Below are positions 21,442 through 33,150 of a stretch of 64,000 nucleotides of DNA, one piece after another. Every line of letters starts with the position of its first letter. Positions within the stretch are counted from its first letter, which is position 1. The stretch spans positions 198,017,621-198,081,620 of the forward strand of contig OV884057.1 of NCBI GenBank assembly GCA_930367215.1, written 5' to 3'. Under the pieces are notes generated by a model, which worked only from the letters and a program-made list of their open reading frames with translations, was not told the origin of the DNA and ran no database searches. This stretch comes from Pollenia angustigena (taxonomy: Eukaryota > Arthropoda > Insecta > Diptera > Polleniidae). The position numbers were made by a program, and so were the translations under genes.

Positions 21442-21788
21442 TCTTAATGCCTTGTAAAAATAATTAATATGGTAATCCAGTTGAGAAGTCATTCCTCCCA
21501 AAATACTTGATTCCAAACTCGATTACCTTTTTTAAAATTTTTTGCTGGGTATGCCCTATTTCGATTTTTTCGAAATTGAGTTTTTTAGTGATTCCAATAC
21601 ATTTCACACAAATCAACTCTACAAGCAATTTTGCATTATGATAAATACAGTTTCTATTATGTTTTTTACATTCCCCTGTAAAGTTGCAACTATGTAAATT
21701 ACGGCCGTCTACACGAGACCGTTTCCACCTGTAAAGGGTATACAAAAGCTAGTAACATCCATTAATTTACCACAAAATCTTATTAGAG

Positions 21789-22471
21789 CAACAAGTAAGA
21801 GTGATATATTCGGATATGCCGCATCTTATATACCCTTCACCATGGTGCAAAGATAGCATAAATTTATGTAAATACCGTTCTATATATAAATAATTCAACT
21901 TTGTGACACGCCCACTTGTCCAATCCCGCCCACATTTTGTTGGATGTTTTGAATTGAAAACGAAGATGCTTGTACCTAATATGGAAACTTTGGCACTTGC
22001 CGTTCTTCAGATATACAAAAACTTTTAATATCCATGTATAGGAAGTTCCGCGCCCTTATTGTCCAATCCCTCCTACATTTTGTCGGATGTTTTATTTTGA
22101 TAACCAAGGTGCTTGTATTTAATTTGAAAGCTTAAGTTCCTGTCGTTCGCCAGATATACAAAAAAATAAAGAAAACAAAAACAAGGGATTTTTTCGTAAA
22201 ATTAGAGGCAGTCGTAATTTGCTGCTCATATCGCAGCCATTTGTCAACCGATCTTACTGAATTTCAATAGCAAACACTTCCGGACTATATGCGACATAAA
22301 AGTATACCTAGTCGCTATCATAAACTTGGTCTTTGGTAAACCCATTTCAACGGACAGACAGACAGACATCGATAAATTAACTTCGCTTCTTATAAGGACC
22401 CAGAATATATACACTGTATGACCAACTTATATACATATACTAATTTCCACCACCTGTGCTGAAGAGTATAA
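21789..22471 (+). repeat. Dispersed repeat R, copy 2
   Basis: It begins AACAAGTAAGAGTGATATATTC then GGATATGCCGCATC, and ends with AAGGACCCAGAATATATACA and ACCACCTGTGCTGAAGAGTA. The internal phrase CGCCCACATTTTGTTGGATG is shared with the copy at 33151-34366. It is a different subfamily from copy 1 in the middle. Confidence 0.65.
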
Positions 22472-23454
22472 TTAATATTTTAACCAAATTTAACATTTGC
22501 ATACACAAGTAGTCATCTTAAAATATATTTGCTTACAAGACATTGTAAACTTTTATGTAAATATTGATTTTAATAACAATAAAAATAAATTCTCTAAAAA
22601 TATGTTAATTTTTCAAACGTTAAAATTTAATTTCATCACACAACTGTACAATAGGGTAGCAAAAAAAAACACACACACACCCTTTTGGGCACTTTAATCC
22701 TACGCACCCAAAATATGAAAGAATACATTATCGCATAATACAAGAGTCTTTTGAACAAATTCTTCTTTGAACGAATTAATTGTATTCGATAAAGATTCTT
22801 ATCGATACTCTGGCGGGAATTCAGTGGCTTATAATAAATGAGGCACTTTAGGTATCACTAAATATGGAACATAACCTTGGAACCTTTGATTTTCGCCTTA
22901 ACGTTTCTTTGAGGCTTATCGAAATTGATCCATTTTTTATCGTCCGTAATTATTCGAAGTAAAAGTTAACTCTCTTTTTCAACCAATTACGTGCTTATAT
23001 ATTTTATTGAAGCTATTGGGTTCATAACATCAAAATGGTAGACTGGAAATATTTCCAATATCTTCGAAGATACACAAAAGTCAAATACATAATAGCAGCG
23101 TGTTCCAGTAACCGGTTTAAAATTTGATTTGGATATTTAAAATTCTTTGATATCTTTGGAATAATTAGGAATTGTTATCACTAAACATATAAATATAAAT
23201 ATTTTAAGCCAATCTACTGTACAGACTTCACACCACACCACTTAATTACCCCAAGTAGTAATCCCTTAAATAATTCTTTAATAAATTATAATTTAGAAAA
23301 CAAAAAAAAAAACACATCAGGCTTTAATTAAAACAAAAAAAAATCAACAAAATGTTTACTTGCTTTTTGTTGTTGCTATCAGATAAGTTTATATGAAATT
23401 TATTTTATGCTGTCTTAATAAATACACTGTAAGCAAGCTATGTATATTGTTTTT
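22472..23454. other. No gene recognised
   Basis: AT-rich spacer. A short (CA)n tract is at about 22668-22680. Nothing else is supported. Confidence 0.4.
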
Positions 23455-23477
23455 TTTTATACTCTCCACCACAAATA

Positions 23478-24410
23478 ATGGGGGATTTTTTAAGAGCTAT
23501 AGGAAAGTAAAAAAAAAAACACATAAAATTCAGAAAAATGCATGAAATCTTTATTTGAATCGGTAGTACGGTCCATATAATTTAATGTTTGAAGATTATT
23601 TCATGCAAATGTTGACCGTGACTGCGACTTTAATGGTCCATCCGCTTAGTCCAATTTTGGCATACTCTTTCCAACATTTCGGCCGGTATCTCATGAGTAA
23701 ATGCTTCAATGTTGTCTTCCAATGCGTCAGTTGAAGCGGGAATGTGTGTATAGACATGAGCTTTACTAAGCCCCACAAAAAAAGTCTAAAGGCGTTAAAT
23801 CGCATGATCTAGGCGGCCAGTTGACCGGTCCCGAACGTGAAATAAAATGTTCACCGAACTCGCCTCTCAATAAGTTCATTGTTAAACGGGCTGTGTGTCA
23901 TGTGGCACCGTCTTGTTGAAACCACATGTCATGCAAGTCAAGCTCTTGCATTTTGGGCAAAAAAAAGTTGGATATCATCTCACGGTAGCGCTCAACATTC
24001 ACAGTTACGTTACGACTCGCATCATCTTTGAAGAAGTACGGTCCAATGATGCCACCAGCCCATAAACCGCACCAAACTGTGACTTTTTCTGGATGCATTG
24101 GTAGCTCTTGCAATGCTTCTGGCAGATATTCACTCAAAAATCGACAATTCTGCTTATTAACTTGCCATACCCATTGAGCCAAAAATGAGCTTCGTCGCTG
24201 AACACAAGAATCGCGCGATGAACTTTCTTAACAGAGCACGCATTTTGATAATACAACAATTCAATAATTTGCGATGTTCGTTTGTAAGACGATTCATGGT
24301 TAAATTATATACCAAGCTGAAGATGTTTGACAGTGAAACAAAACACGAAACGTGCGTCAGCTGATGAAACCAGTGTTGCCAAAAAGATAATAGCTAAAAA
24401 ATCACCCGAT
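23478..24410 (-). mobile_element. Mariner-like (DD41D, rosa-like) element, copy 1
   Basis: The left end ATGGGGGATTTTTTAAGAGC and the inverted right end AGCTAAAAAATCACCCGAT pair imperfectly (consensus about ATCGGGTGATTTTTT). TA precedes the left end (23476-23477); the right flank is TG. It interrupts a copy of repeat R: the words TACTCTCCACCACAAA on the left and TTGTGAAGAGGGTATACT on the right are the two halves of that repeat's end. The body encodes a broken transposase on the minus strand. Confidence 0.8.
23600..24303 (-). pseudogene. Dead mariner transposase, copy 1
   Basis: A Tc1/mariner-superfamily transposase that would cut and join element ends. On the minus strand it starts MNRLTNEHRK at about 24297 (helix-turn-helix start). 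A frameshift follows, then ACSVKKVHRA joined directly to ILVFSDEAHFWLNGY (first catalytic Asp). About 100 or more residues of the DNA-binding region expected between these are missing. After another frameshift the 23898-24182 frame reads PMHPEKVTVWCGLWAGGIIG, FFLPKMQEL and MWFQQDGAT (second Asp). NWPPRSCDLTPLDFF-type sequence with the third Asp follows near 23800. The spacing between the second and third Asp is 41 residues in the sister copy, which places it with the DD41D (rosa) group. The very same internal deletion occurs in the copy at 55701-56510. Confidence 0.8.
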
Positions 24411-25345
24411 TGTTGTGAAGAGGGTATACTAAGTTTGTCATTCCGTATGAAACTTTTTTATTATTCACGTCAGCCCTATAAAGTATATATATTCTGGGTT
24501 CTTAAGTAATTCTAAGTCGATTTAGCCAAGTCCGTCTGTCCGTCTGTTGAAAACACGCTCACTTTCGAAAAACTCAAAAGAAATAAAAAAACTTGCCGTC
24601 AAATTGCTTGTATCTTAGGATCAGAGCTATGAATCAAAATGTGGTACCACCAACTAAAAAAATTGATAATTTTGTTGCAAAAACTAACATAAATGGTGGA
24701 AAAATGAGCAGAATGATATAGGATTTTGCAAAAATTCCTTTGTTGGAGCTAGAAATGAAACTGTAAAGTTTCGTGAAGATCTTTCCATAATTTACCCTAG
24801 GCCCCATTTAAGCCCTATTCCCGCAAAACAGTTCAATACGCCTAAAACCTTAAAAAATAATGCTATCATAACATTTTGGCTCGTCACAGTTTAATAGGAC
24901 TAGAAATGACACTGTGAAATTTCGTGAAGATCGGTCCATAATTTACCCTAGGCTCCGTATAAAGCCCACTCTGGTAAAATAATTAAATAGGCCTAAAACC
25001 ATAGCAGAAATAGATATAGTGGTAAACTTTCTTCCAGCTTAGCTTCATATGGCCAACAGAAATGTTTTACAATTTTGTGATATACGGTCCATAATTTACC
25101 TTAGATCCGATTTTAGCAGCCTTCTGAAGTTCACTGCAAACGCAAAAACTAATTGATCCGCTGTATTGAAAGTTATATTTTTTAATACCAGAATTTTGGG
25201 ATGATTGGTTCATTGCTTACCATGGCTCCAATATAAATTACTCTCCTGAAAATCATTTAAGTCAGCTTAAACTGTAACGAATCATAATTCTTTACTTAAC
25301 CTATTTATAATTGTTAAATAGAGCGCAACTTTCTGATTGTCGGTC
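24411..25345 (-). repeat. Dispersed repeat R, copy 3 (minus orientation)
   Basis: From left to right it shows GAGGGTATACTAAGTTTGTC, ATATATTCTGGGTTCTTAAG, the GTCCGTCTGTCCGTCTG word, GAAAACACGCTCAC, and diverged units with CCATAATTTACCCTAGGCCC. It continues towards GACAATCAG-like sequence, where copy 1 begins. Its left terminus was split off by the mariner at 23478-24410; the stub is at 23455-23477. Confidence 0.7.
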
Positions 25346-25485
25346 AGTAATGTAACATATTATTGTGACCTGCAGTCTGATGGGCCAAAGAGTTTTATGT
25401 TAATCGTTAGCTTATTATTGGTTAAACATACCGACACCATTTTTAAAAACAAACTGAGTTAGGTTTGGAGTATATGTATATATAT

Positions 25486-26155
25486 CGGCATTTCCTGGGG
25501 TCACGAACGTACGTTCGTACGCTTTCGATGTACAAAGAATATAGAACACAAAACTTTTCCTAGCATTTTTTTTTTTTTTTTTTGCAATTCGATAGCATTT
25601 GGGTAGCTCTATGTTTAGTACAAAAGATGGACTTAATCGAGTTTAAGTTTTCATAATAAGAGTTATAAACGTGTGGTCACGAACGTACGCAAAATAGAAG
25701 TCAACTTCGGCTGACAGTTGTGAAATGTAAAAATCTGCGTAATGACACGGAATTTTATTTTAAAAGTGTATTAATGTAGGTCTCCATCCAGTATTTAAAA
25801 AATAAAATATCTCTCTTGGTTTTTATTTAATTGGCTTATGTTCTGGTCGCGAACGGACGGATCGCGAACGTACGATTTTTCCATATGTTTTTTTATGAAT
25901 ATCACCACGCATTTTCCCATAAATGTCTTTAAATTTATTTAACAAAAAAACTTAACACTCCTTTTACAATTGATTGTAGTTGAGAGATTATGAAGAAAGA
26001 GTGTAAACATTACATATTTCTTGCATGTACCTACAATAAGAATATAAAAATGTCGTTAGAAATAGAAAATACAGGAAATTATAATAAACAATTAAAGACG
26101 ATGATAATCAACATTTTATTTTTTCATCCTGGTAGACCATCCAGGGGAAATGCCC
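25486..26155. mobile_element. TIR element with spaced GAACGTACG motifs, copy 1
   Basis: The left end GGCATTTCCTGGGGTC and the inverted right end GACCATCCAGGGGAAATGCC pair. Inside, CGAACGTACG or a close variant occurs at about 25505-25520, 25676-25690 and 25845-25875, roughly 170 bases apart. A T18 tract lies near 25567-25583. The inverted counterpart at 37403-39423 confirms the extent. There is no coding frame. The 4-bp flank (ATAT) is suggestive but ambiguous in this AT-rich context. Confidence 0.75.
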
Positions 26156-28097
26156 ATATTTGAAATACACCCTTTCTGAATCCAAAACCGGTTTCAAAAT
26201 TTTTTTCATGGTATCTGAAATAATCAGCATTAATTTTGCTCTATATCAACTATTTTAAAGTTTATTAAGTATTGTTTTGCTCTACATGCCACTATTCGGC
26301 GAATGCAGAAAATTTCTCATACAAAAAAGTACAAAATAAATTTTGCTCTTGCTTTGCTTCATTGCCGTAAGAAAAAAAGCCGAAATCAAAACAAAATAAC
26401 AACAAGAAAAAATATTTCACTCATGTTTTGCTTCATTGCCGTTAGAAAAAAGTAGTTAAAGCAAAAGCATAATAAAAGTTTAACAAATCAATACACACAG
26501 CAGTAAGTAAACGTATGCAGCACAAAAAGCTAAGTAGCGTCAGAAAAGTGTCTTATGCGGCACAAAACAATGATTTTCACTTTCAATAAAAAGCTACATA
26601 TTAACTTATATGTTCGTTAATGAACGTTCAAAAAAATGCCTTTTTTCTTTCAGAAAACTTCATGTAAACCTTCATTGCTGTTTTTCTACACCACGACTTT
26701 TTGGCATATGCGCCAAACCAATAATGAGCTGACGAAAGGTCAACAGCAGTTTAGCGTTTTTTTTTTACATTTTTACAATATTCACCTATTCATCACTATT
26801 ACAAATGCAGTGTTTAAAAGCAATACAGAAAAAACACAACTCAGTAATAAACACCGCATAAAACAAGGGGACACTGGAAAACTCACCTCGTGTACTTACG
26901 CGCAACGTTGGGCCCGAAGGTAATTAACTCGCTTTTTGGTTTTACAAAATGGTCTGCCTTTTTTTACATCCCCTTGGAAGATAAATGTTAAGCTGGAAGA
27001 AACTACACCGTTCCTGCGAGAGTAACGTTTTGATTCGACATGAGTTTTAAATACAGCAGACTCAAAATCCGTAATTCAAGTATATGGAGGATACGTTTGC
27101 ATTTCCTAGACAATACTCATAGGTATCGTAAGTTGCGAAGGCGAAGACATTAGGAGGTGAATTCTAGGAAGTCGAATTGACCAAATTGAGTCGAGTCTAT
27201 AATAAAAAGAATGCCTAAATAGCTAAAAGATCATTTGTTTACATTATTGAGAAGATGACTTATGATAGAAAAACTTGTTGATAACATCACGTGACACACT
27301 ACTGATGAAATTTTTTTCTTTTTTTGTTTTTGATATGATTGGTATTAATTCAGTTTTTTCATACATACATTCACACATTAATTACAGCAGCTAAATTATG
27401 GTTAAATCGGTTGTTTATAGGGAAGCCCCATATTGTTGTTGTAACCGACAATGTTTTGGTTAACAATACATTTTATATGTTTATCTTAGCACTTTTGCTA
27501 TGGCTAATCTTTTTTGAATATCACAAAAAGGGAAGAGATTAAACACGCTCACTTGAATCAGTCTGATAAAAATGCCTTAAAGTATTCCCAAAACTAATAA
27601 ATTGCTAAATTTAAATAAATTTTTTAGTATTTTAAGAAGAAAAAGATTCGTAAATGTTTAGGACTATCGGTTTTATTAAAATAACTCGTTTCTATACAGC
27701 CAATAATTTTTTTTGGCGTAGATTAGTTAGCTTTTACATTCGTTAATTTTAGAGCAAACACAAAAGCTGAATTAAAAACTAAGAAACAAAAAATATTTAA
27801 ATATTGTATTATTGATTTTAAATACCATCCACGTGTATTTCACCATGAATTTAAGTTGTAATACAAACAGGACCCACATCACACACACGAACGGAAATAC
27901 AGAATCTGTTGTTGGCTTTAATGATAAATATTATGTGGTAATTGGTAACAGCGGGGTATGAGTTACTTGTTTAATTTTGCCAATGGCTTAAAACTATTCT
28001 CAAAAATACAATATCTCTCATAAAAAATATACAAATTTGCCTATAAAACGTACATTCTTAGCAACAAACACTTAACGACAACTGAGATTTAAGACAA
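26156..28097. other. 1.9 kb without a recognised gene
   Basis: Frames at 26636-26923 and 27339-27542 have no family motif and are not called. A piece at 26895-26925 (GCGCAACGTTGGGCCCGAAGG then TAATTAA) resembles the terminal motif of the piggyBac-like element at 61484-63197, but no partner end was found nearby. Confidence 0.4.
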
Positions 28098-28099
28098 TA

Positions 28100-28562
28100 C
28101 CCTGCAGGAAATGTCACTAGTGAATCTGTACTGATTCACTACTGACACAGTCACCAGTACTAGTGACTTATTATACCCCAGGCAATGTTATTTACAATAG
28201 ACATTTAACATGTGCGTGTCATTGGAAATCTACTACTGACGTTGGTACTACTGACTACATACTGACTAGGTAGTTCTTTTGGGAACATATGTAGACATTG
28301 AAACCAGAGAATCGCTAGTACATTTTAGTAAAAGTAGTCAACACTTTTTGTAAGAATACGAAATCATAACAATCTTTTTTTATTATTTCTTCAATTTATA
28401 TAGGAATTGTACTTCTCAGTTGTTATTGATCAAATCTTTTTCGTACTAAAGCCAAATATAGTAGCAAAAGTAATGTAGTGTAGACACTTTGTTGACAATG
28501 TCACCAATATAGTCGACAAAACTGGTGACTTGGAGACACTTGCACCCAGGTTTCCTTCAGGG
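28100..28562. mobile_element. 463-bp MITE, CCCTGCAGG termini, TA duplication
   Basis: The left end CCCTGCAGGAAATGTCACTA and the inverted right end ACCCAGGTTTCCTTCAGGG pair imperfectly. TA flanks at 28098-28099 and 28563-28564. The interior has many short ACTAGTGAC and ACTACTGAC words. It is non-coding and related in its terminal CCCTG to the three CCCTGCAAATAAT elements. Confidence 0.75.
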
Positions 28563-28700
28563 TATTGGCAAGCACACACACACACTATACACACACGCAT
28601 ACACCAATACAAACAATAGAAACAATGGAAGGAATGAACAACAAAAGTTTAAATTTAAAATACAATAAACAAAACATTTGGAAAGTAATTTCTCCAAGTA

Positions 28701-29126
28701 CCCTGCAAATAAAATTGGACCACCTGACCCATTTTGATAAAATGGACTACTCCATGGACTAGTCCGATGTAATGCAAGCATGGACCATGCCATTGTTAAA
28801 AAGTGTTTGTAGTGAGACGACATGTCTTCGTTTTTTAACGACATGCTTTCGTGTTTAAACGACTTCAAAACTAATCCTCTTGAGTATACCATGGAGTAGT
28901 TTTAAAACTACTCCTTACTGGTCCAAAGGTGGGTTATATACCATGGAGTAGTTTTAAAACTACTCCTTAGTGGTCCAAAGGTGGGTTATATGGTCCTCTC
29001 CTAGGACATCGTAATGTTAAATAGACCAGGTTTTTTCCATACGTTTGGGTTACTTGTGGACTAGTCCTGGTCCCTTGTGGACTACTCTTTACACGCGTGT
29101 TTGGACTGGTCCTATTATTTGCAGGG
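28701..29126. mobile_element. 426-bp MITE of the CCCTGCAAATAAT family, TA duplication
   Basis: The left end CCCTGCAAATAAAATTGGAC and the right end GGTCCTATTATTTGCAGGG are inverted repeats, with TA at 28699-28700 and 29127-29128. Inside it holds a direct repeat ACCATGGAGTAGTTTTAAAA at 28889 and 28940, each followed by CTACTCCTTA. Sister copies lie at 31889-32598 and 60080-60433. Confidence 0.85.
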
Positions 29127-29439
29127 TAAATAACAATTACAAATATAGTATTTAGTAAGATTGCCAGACTGTTTAGAATTTCCCTAAACTATCAGGTATG
29201 TCACACATTCCGATCGGATTGGTTTTGATGCCGTATTTTATTTTGATGCCGTATTTTTTAAGTTTCTTCGGATTTTTAACGATTTCGTTAATTCTCAAAA
29301 AGGATAACCCATCTGCTTTTCAAATAAAATATGGCAGTTTTGCTCAGTTGTTTGAACAAAAAAATAATGTGGCATTGTTTTGATAAAGTTTATTTTATTT
29401 TCCATCAAGAAAAAAAAATATAAAGTATATCACTGCTTA

Positions 29440-30412
29440 CACAGAAAAAATTATTTTTCCAATTCAAACAAAAAATTTGTAGAATCAAACCATTTTTTGT
29501 CTGAAATCGGTCTTACAAACAAATTCGCATATTCAAACAATTTATTTGCACTTTGTTTATTGAAAAAAACACTGATTTTTTCAAACAAATAATTTAACTG
29601 AATCAAACAAAAAGTTTACTGAAATTCATATACTAAATTTCAAAATCAAAAAAAATGTTTTTTTGCACAAGCAATGATGCGGACACAAGCAGGCACTGTA
29701 TTAGATGTATTATGATGGCAGAGAGAGCAGAGCGGCCGGCTGGTTTTGAGACACGTTTTTTTGTTTTTTATACACACATTGTTTTAGGTCATCACTCACT
29801 GTTGCTGTATCCTTTCCTTTGCTAATGAAGAAGAAATGTAACCCAAAAACGGCGACAGACCGACTCGATATGTTTTTCGTCATCATTATATTTTTGTATT
29901 TGATGTATTTAAGCAAACACGGGATTTTGGTTTTTTTTTAACCAACTTTGAAACCAACCAAAAATTTATTTGGTTTCTTATAATGTTGTTGTTGTTTCTG
30001 TTGTTTAAAAAGAGTGAAACGTTTTTTTACCTTCCATATTTTTGTTCTTTTTTTTTACTTCAAACCTCTTCATCTTTCTTACTGTTGTACTTTTTTAAAG
30101 TGTCCAAAAATAGACTGCATGTGTTTTTTGTTGTAGTTCTTATATTTCACATTAGGAAGTGTTGCTTACGATCAAATAAACAAATGCAAAAAGACGACAA
30201 CATTAAAAAGCGTTAAATATTTCATGCAAAATTATGAAAACTTGAAACCAATAACGCGTGTATTATATTTTTGAATGGTTGTCAACATTTTTGTTGGTTA
30301 AATAAAAATCAAACAAAAATTTTAATTGAATCAGTAAAAAAATTTGTAGAAATTAAAAAAATTTTCAAACAAGCGTTTGTTTGAAAATAATTCGGCAATA
30401 ATTTTTTCTGTG
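29440..30412. mobile_element. 973-bp TA-flanked MITE, CACAGAAAAAATTATT termini
   Basis: The left end CACAGAAAAAATTATTTTTC and the right end GGCAATAATTTTTTCTGTG are inverted repeats, flanked by TA at 29438-29439 and 30413-30414. AATCAAACAAAAA-type words recur in both arms. Frames inside, such as 29983-30216, are low-complexity and not called. Its left arm is the match for the 51-bp piece in LINE B at 8457-8507. Confidence 0.8.
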
Positions 30413-31888
30413 TAGAAATGAACATTTTATAATATTCTTTAGTGTTCGGTACGGTAGAAATATGAAAAACACAAACTCTAATAGTATTTGCGTAGTAAAT
30501 GCCTTAAAGAAATGTTTTTCTGTTTGTGATCTTCGTACAAAATAAAAATACTTTTATAATCCAACTCTACATAAAGATGAGAACATTTGATTGAATTGGG
30601 TTTTTCGAAAAAAGCAAAAACTGCGTTGTATTCGGGTTAGCACATCAATGTTCGCCCGTTTCGATTGTGCAGAGATCCCTTTTGGTTTTAGAAAAACAAA
30701 ATGCATACATTTGTTATTTTAACAAAAAAAAAAAAAATACATACAGCGAACAAAAAATTTTTACAAAAACAAAACATGTATACAATACACACACACGCTT
30801 TTCTGCAGGACACCAGAGTCGCAATCGCGGCACTGATAGACTATCTCACTACACAGAAAAAAGTAAAAAACGGTTTTGATCACCAAAATAATTGAAACAA
30901 GCAAAAAATTGTTTAATTTTGCACTTATCACCGAAATGATTATACCAATTACTCAAATTTGCAAAAATTGCAAAACAAGGATTTTTTTCCAATTAAAAAG
31001 TTTTTACATTTTAATTACAAAAATAATTGAAAAAACAATATTTTAATTGAATGAATTAACAAATTAATTAAAAAAATATCAATATTTTAATTGAATGAAT
31101 TACTAACGTAATTGATTACAATGCAGAAAATTAATTATTTTAATTATTGTATTGATTAAAACAGTGATTGAATTTTTGCATTAAATCGATTAAATTTTTA
31201 ATTGAATAAATTAAACAGTGTATTTGAAATACACTCTGAATTCAATTACGCAAATTATTGAATCAAACAAATTGTTAATTGAATAAAATTGTTAAATCAA
31301 TTCAGTTGATGGTTAAATGAAGCAAAATGATAATATTTAAAATATATGTTTTATTTAACTATGGTTTTAAAATAACTTGTTTTATTTGTTAAATTGTAAT
31401 AGCTCATGCTTAATTGTACAAATTTTGGAAGATTTTTTGGACAGATGAATTTCATACATACATACAACTTTGTATAAAATTGTAGAATAACTCTGATTCT
31501 TCATGGTATTCGAGATTGAAAACAACAAAGTGTTTTTGTTGTGTAATTTGGCTGTACTTTTTTCACCTATTCACTTTAAACGCACAACATGCAATGACGC
31601 CAAAAATAATTCATGAATTAACAAACAAAGAAAATAAACACCAAATTTCGATTGCGACCATAACCACCGTCAACACTGTGGTCAGCCACAAGGCGATTTT
31701 TTATTTTACGCACAATATGCATATGTATGTAGGCACATTATTTACATTGTTGGTGGTCATAATTGTAATTCGTCTATAACAAATTTCAGTTCATTTTTTA
31801 CTTGTTGATAGTTTTTTTTTTTGCACGCGACGCTTACTGTTTTTTTTTTTATGACAAAAACATGTGTGCTTGTGAGTATGTACATGTA

Positions 31889-32598
31889 CCCTACAGATAA
31901 TATTGGACTACGTGGTCCATTGTGGCTCAAATGGACTACTTACAACATGGTCCAATGTACTGTAGTATGGACCATGTTATAAGAAATAAACACATAGTGC
32001 TGCCAACAACTGCATGATGTATAATTTTCTATAGTTTACAGTGTTACACATTGGTAGCCCTGGTGTTGTCCATTATTAATTGTTCATTTATAAGTGAAAG
32101 TTTGTGAAATTTGTGGAAAAAAGGTAAACAAATTAAAAATACCAAGTAAATATATACTACAGACACACCATAAAAGGCGATTAGTGCCGGTTCACACAGG
32201 TCAAGTTTGACTCGTCAAGTCTTGAGTTTTTGGGAGAGAGCGGGAATGAAGTGGCATTCTCTTTTCCCTTCTCTCCTAAAAACTCAAGACTTGACGAGTC
32301 AAACTTGACGTGTGTGAACAGGCACTTAGTAAAAAATGAAAAAGAAAAATGCTTAAACTACCCCTTAAGTGTACTCCATACTGTAGTAACATGGAGTACT
32401 TTTAAAACTAACCCACTTTAGTACTCCTTGGAGTAGTTTAGGGACTACTTCGGTGGGTTATATGGTCCCCTCCTAGGACATCGTAATGTTAAATGGACCA
32501 CCTTCTACCCATATATTTGGAGTAGTTTTGGAGTACTCCTACTCCTTTATGGACTACTCTTTACATGCATGTATGGACTCGTCTCGTTATCTGCAGGG
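31889..32598. mobile_element. CCCTRCAGATAAT MITE nested inside another MITE
   Basis: The left end CCCTACAGATAATATTGGAC and the right end TCGTTATCTGCAGGG are inverted repeats. TA flanks at 31887-31888 and 32599-32600. The body shares GGTCC-rich words and TCCTAGGACATCGTAATGTT with the copy at 28701-29126. It contains the small foldback element 32184-32325. Confidence 0.8.
32184..32325. mobile_element. 142-bp foldback MITE with TTA duplication
   Basis: The left arm GTGCCGGTTCACACAGGTCA then AGTTTGACTCGTCAAGTC pairs almost perfectly with the right arm ending GTGTGTGAACAGGCAC. TTA is on both sides (32181-32183 and 32326-32328). The hairpin loop is about 40 bases of GAGAGAG/CTTTTCCC sequence. The 3-bp TTA duplication fits PIF/Harbinger-mobilised MITEs (inference). 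Confidence 0.85.
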
Positions 32599-33150
32599 TA
32601 AGGGCAAAGACAATAAATTTATAAAGATGTTGGTTGCACTTGTAACATTTTTCGCAAACTGATGATGAGGGAGGAAAGCAACAAGGAGAAAGCAACAAAG
32701 TGTTCAATTCAAACAACCGAGTTGATTGATTCAATTAAACTTATAATTAAAATTAAGCTTAAAATCAAGTAAAATTTTAATTGAAAAAAAATATTTTTTT
32801 TTAATTCAATCAATTAAGAACGTAATCAATTTTTTTTTAAAATTCAAAAATCACTATTAATTGAAAAAAAAATGCCAATAATTTTTTCTGTGTACCAGCT
32901 AGCCTACCGGACAAAGTTCACTCTTGCTATGGTCGGGCAAATAGACAAACAAAAACAACAACATAAGCGAGAAGCGTTGCTAAAATTGTTTGTGTGCTCA
33001 TTCCTTCATCAATGTGAAAAAAGAACACTAACGAACATTAAATTTATGTCTACAGAAACACTACAATGGTTCTGTTTAAAAACGAAAACAGAACACTGCA
33101 TAATTACTTCATTATGAGCGGTATAAATGGTTGTGTACAAATCCACAATA

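Larger units (their letters stand above)
30852..32892. mobile_element. TA-flanked MITE related to the CACAGAAAAAA type, with nested inserts
   Basis: The left end is CACAGAAAAAAGTAAAAAAC and the right end TGCCAATAATTTTTTCTGTG. TA is at 30850-30851 and 32893-32894. The arms are rich in TTAATTGAATNAATTA words. It contains the 710-bp MITE 31889-32598, so its own length is about 1.3 kb. The frame 31516-31779 begins with a hydrophobic stretch but lies in the non-coding arm and is not called. Confidence 0.8.
30795..32913 (-). mobile_element. Diverged SINE copy split by a MITE
   Basis: The pieces CTGCAGGACACCAGAGTCGC plus CACTGATAGACTATCTCACTA (up to 30851) and CCAGCTAGCCTACCGG (from 32895) are the two halves of the SINE at 12086-12241. 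The joined order agrees with that copy. Many changes, including loss of the B-box core, show it is old. The split point is exactly the TA at which the MITE 30852-32892 inserted. Confidence 0.8.

Noticed and set aside
20016..22471. CRISPR-like array from the recurring units
   Set aside because: Units are long, diverged and part of a dispersed eukaryotic repeat; no short identical repeats with unique spacers.
26895..26925. Terminus of a second piggyBac-like element
   Set aside because: Only a partial match to the GGGCC motif with TAATTAA; no partner end was seen.
28565..28892. Overlapping frames on both strands near the CA-rich patch
   Set aside because: They run across a microsatellite and a MITE terminus, and no family motif is present.
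31516..31779. Small secreted or membrane protein (hydrophobic start and end)
   Set aside because: It lies wholly inside the non-coding body of a MITE, and AT-rich frames readily look hydrophobic.
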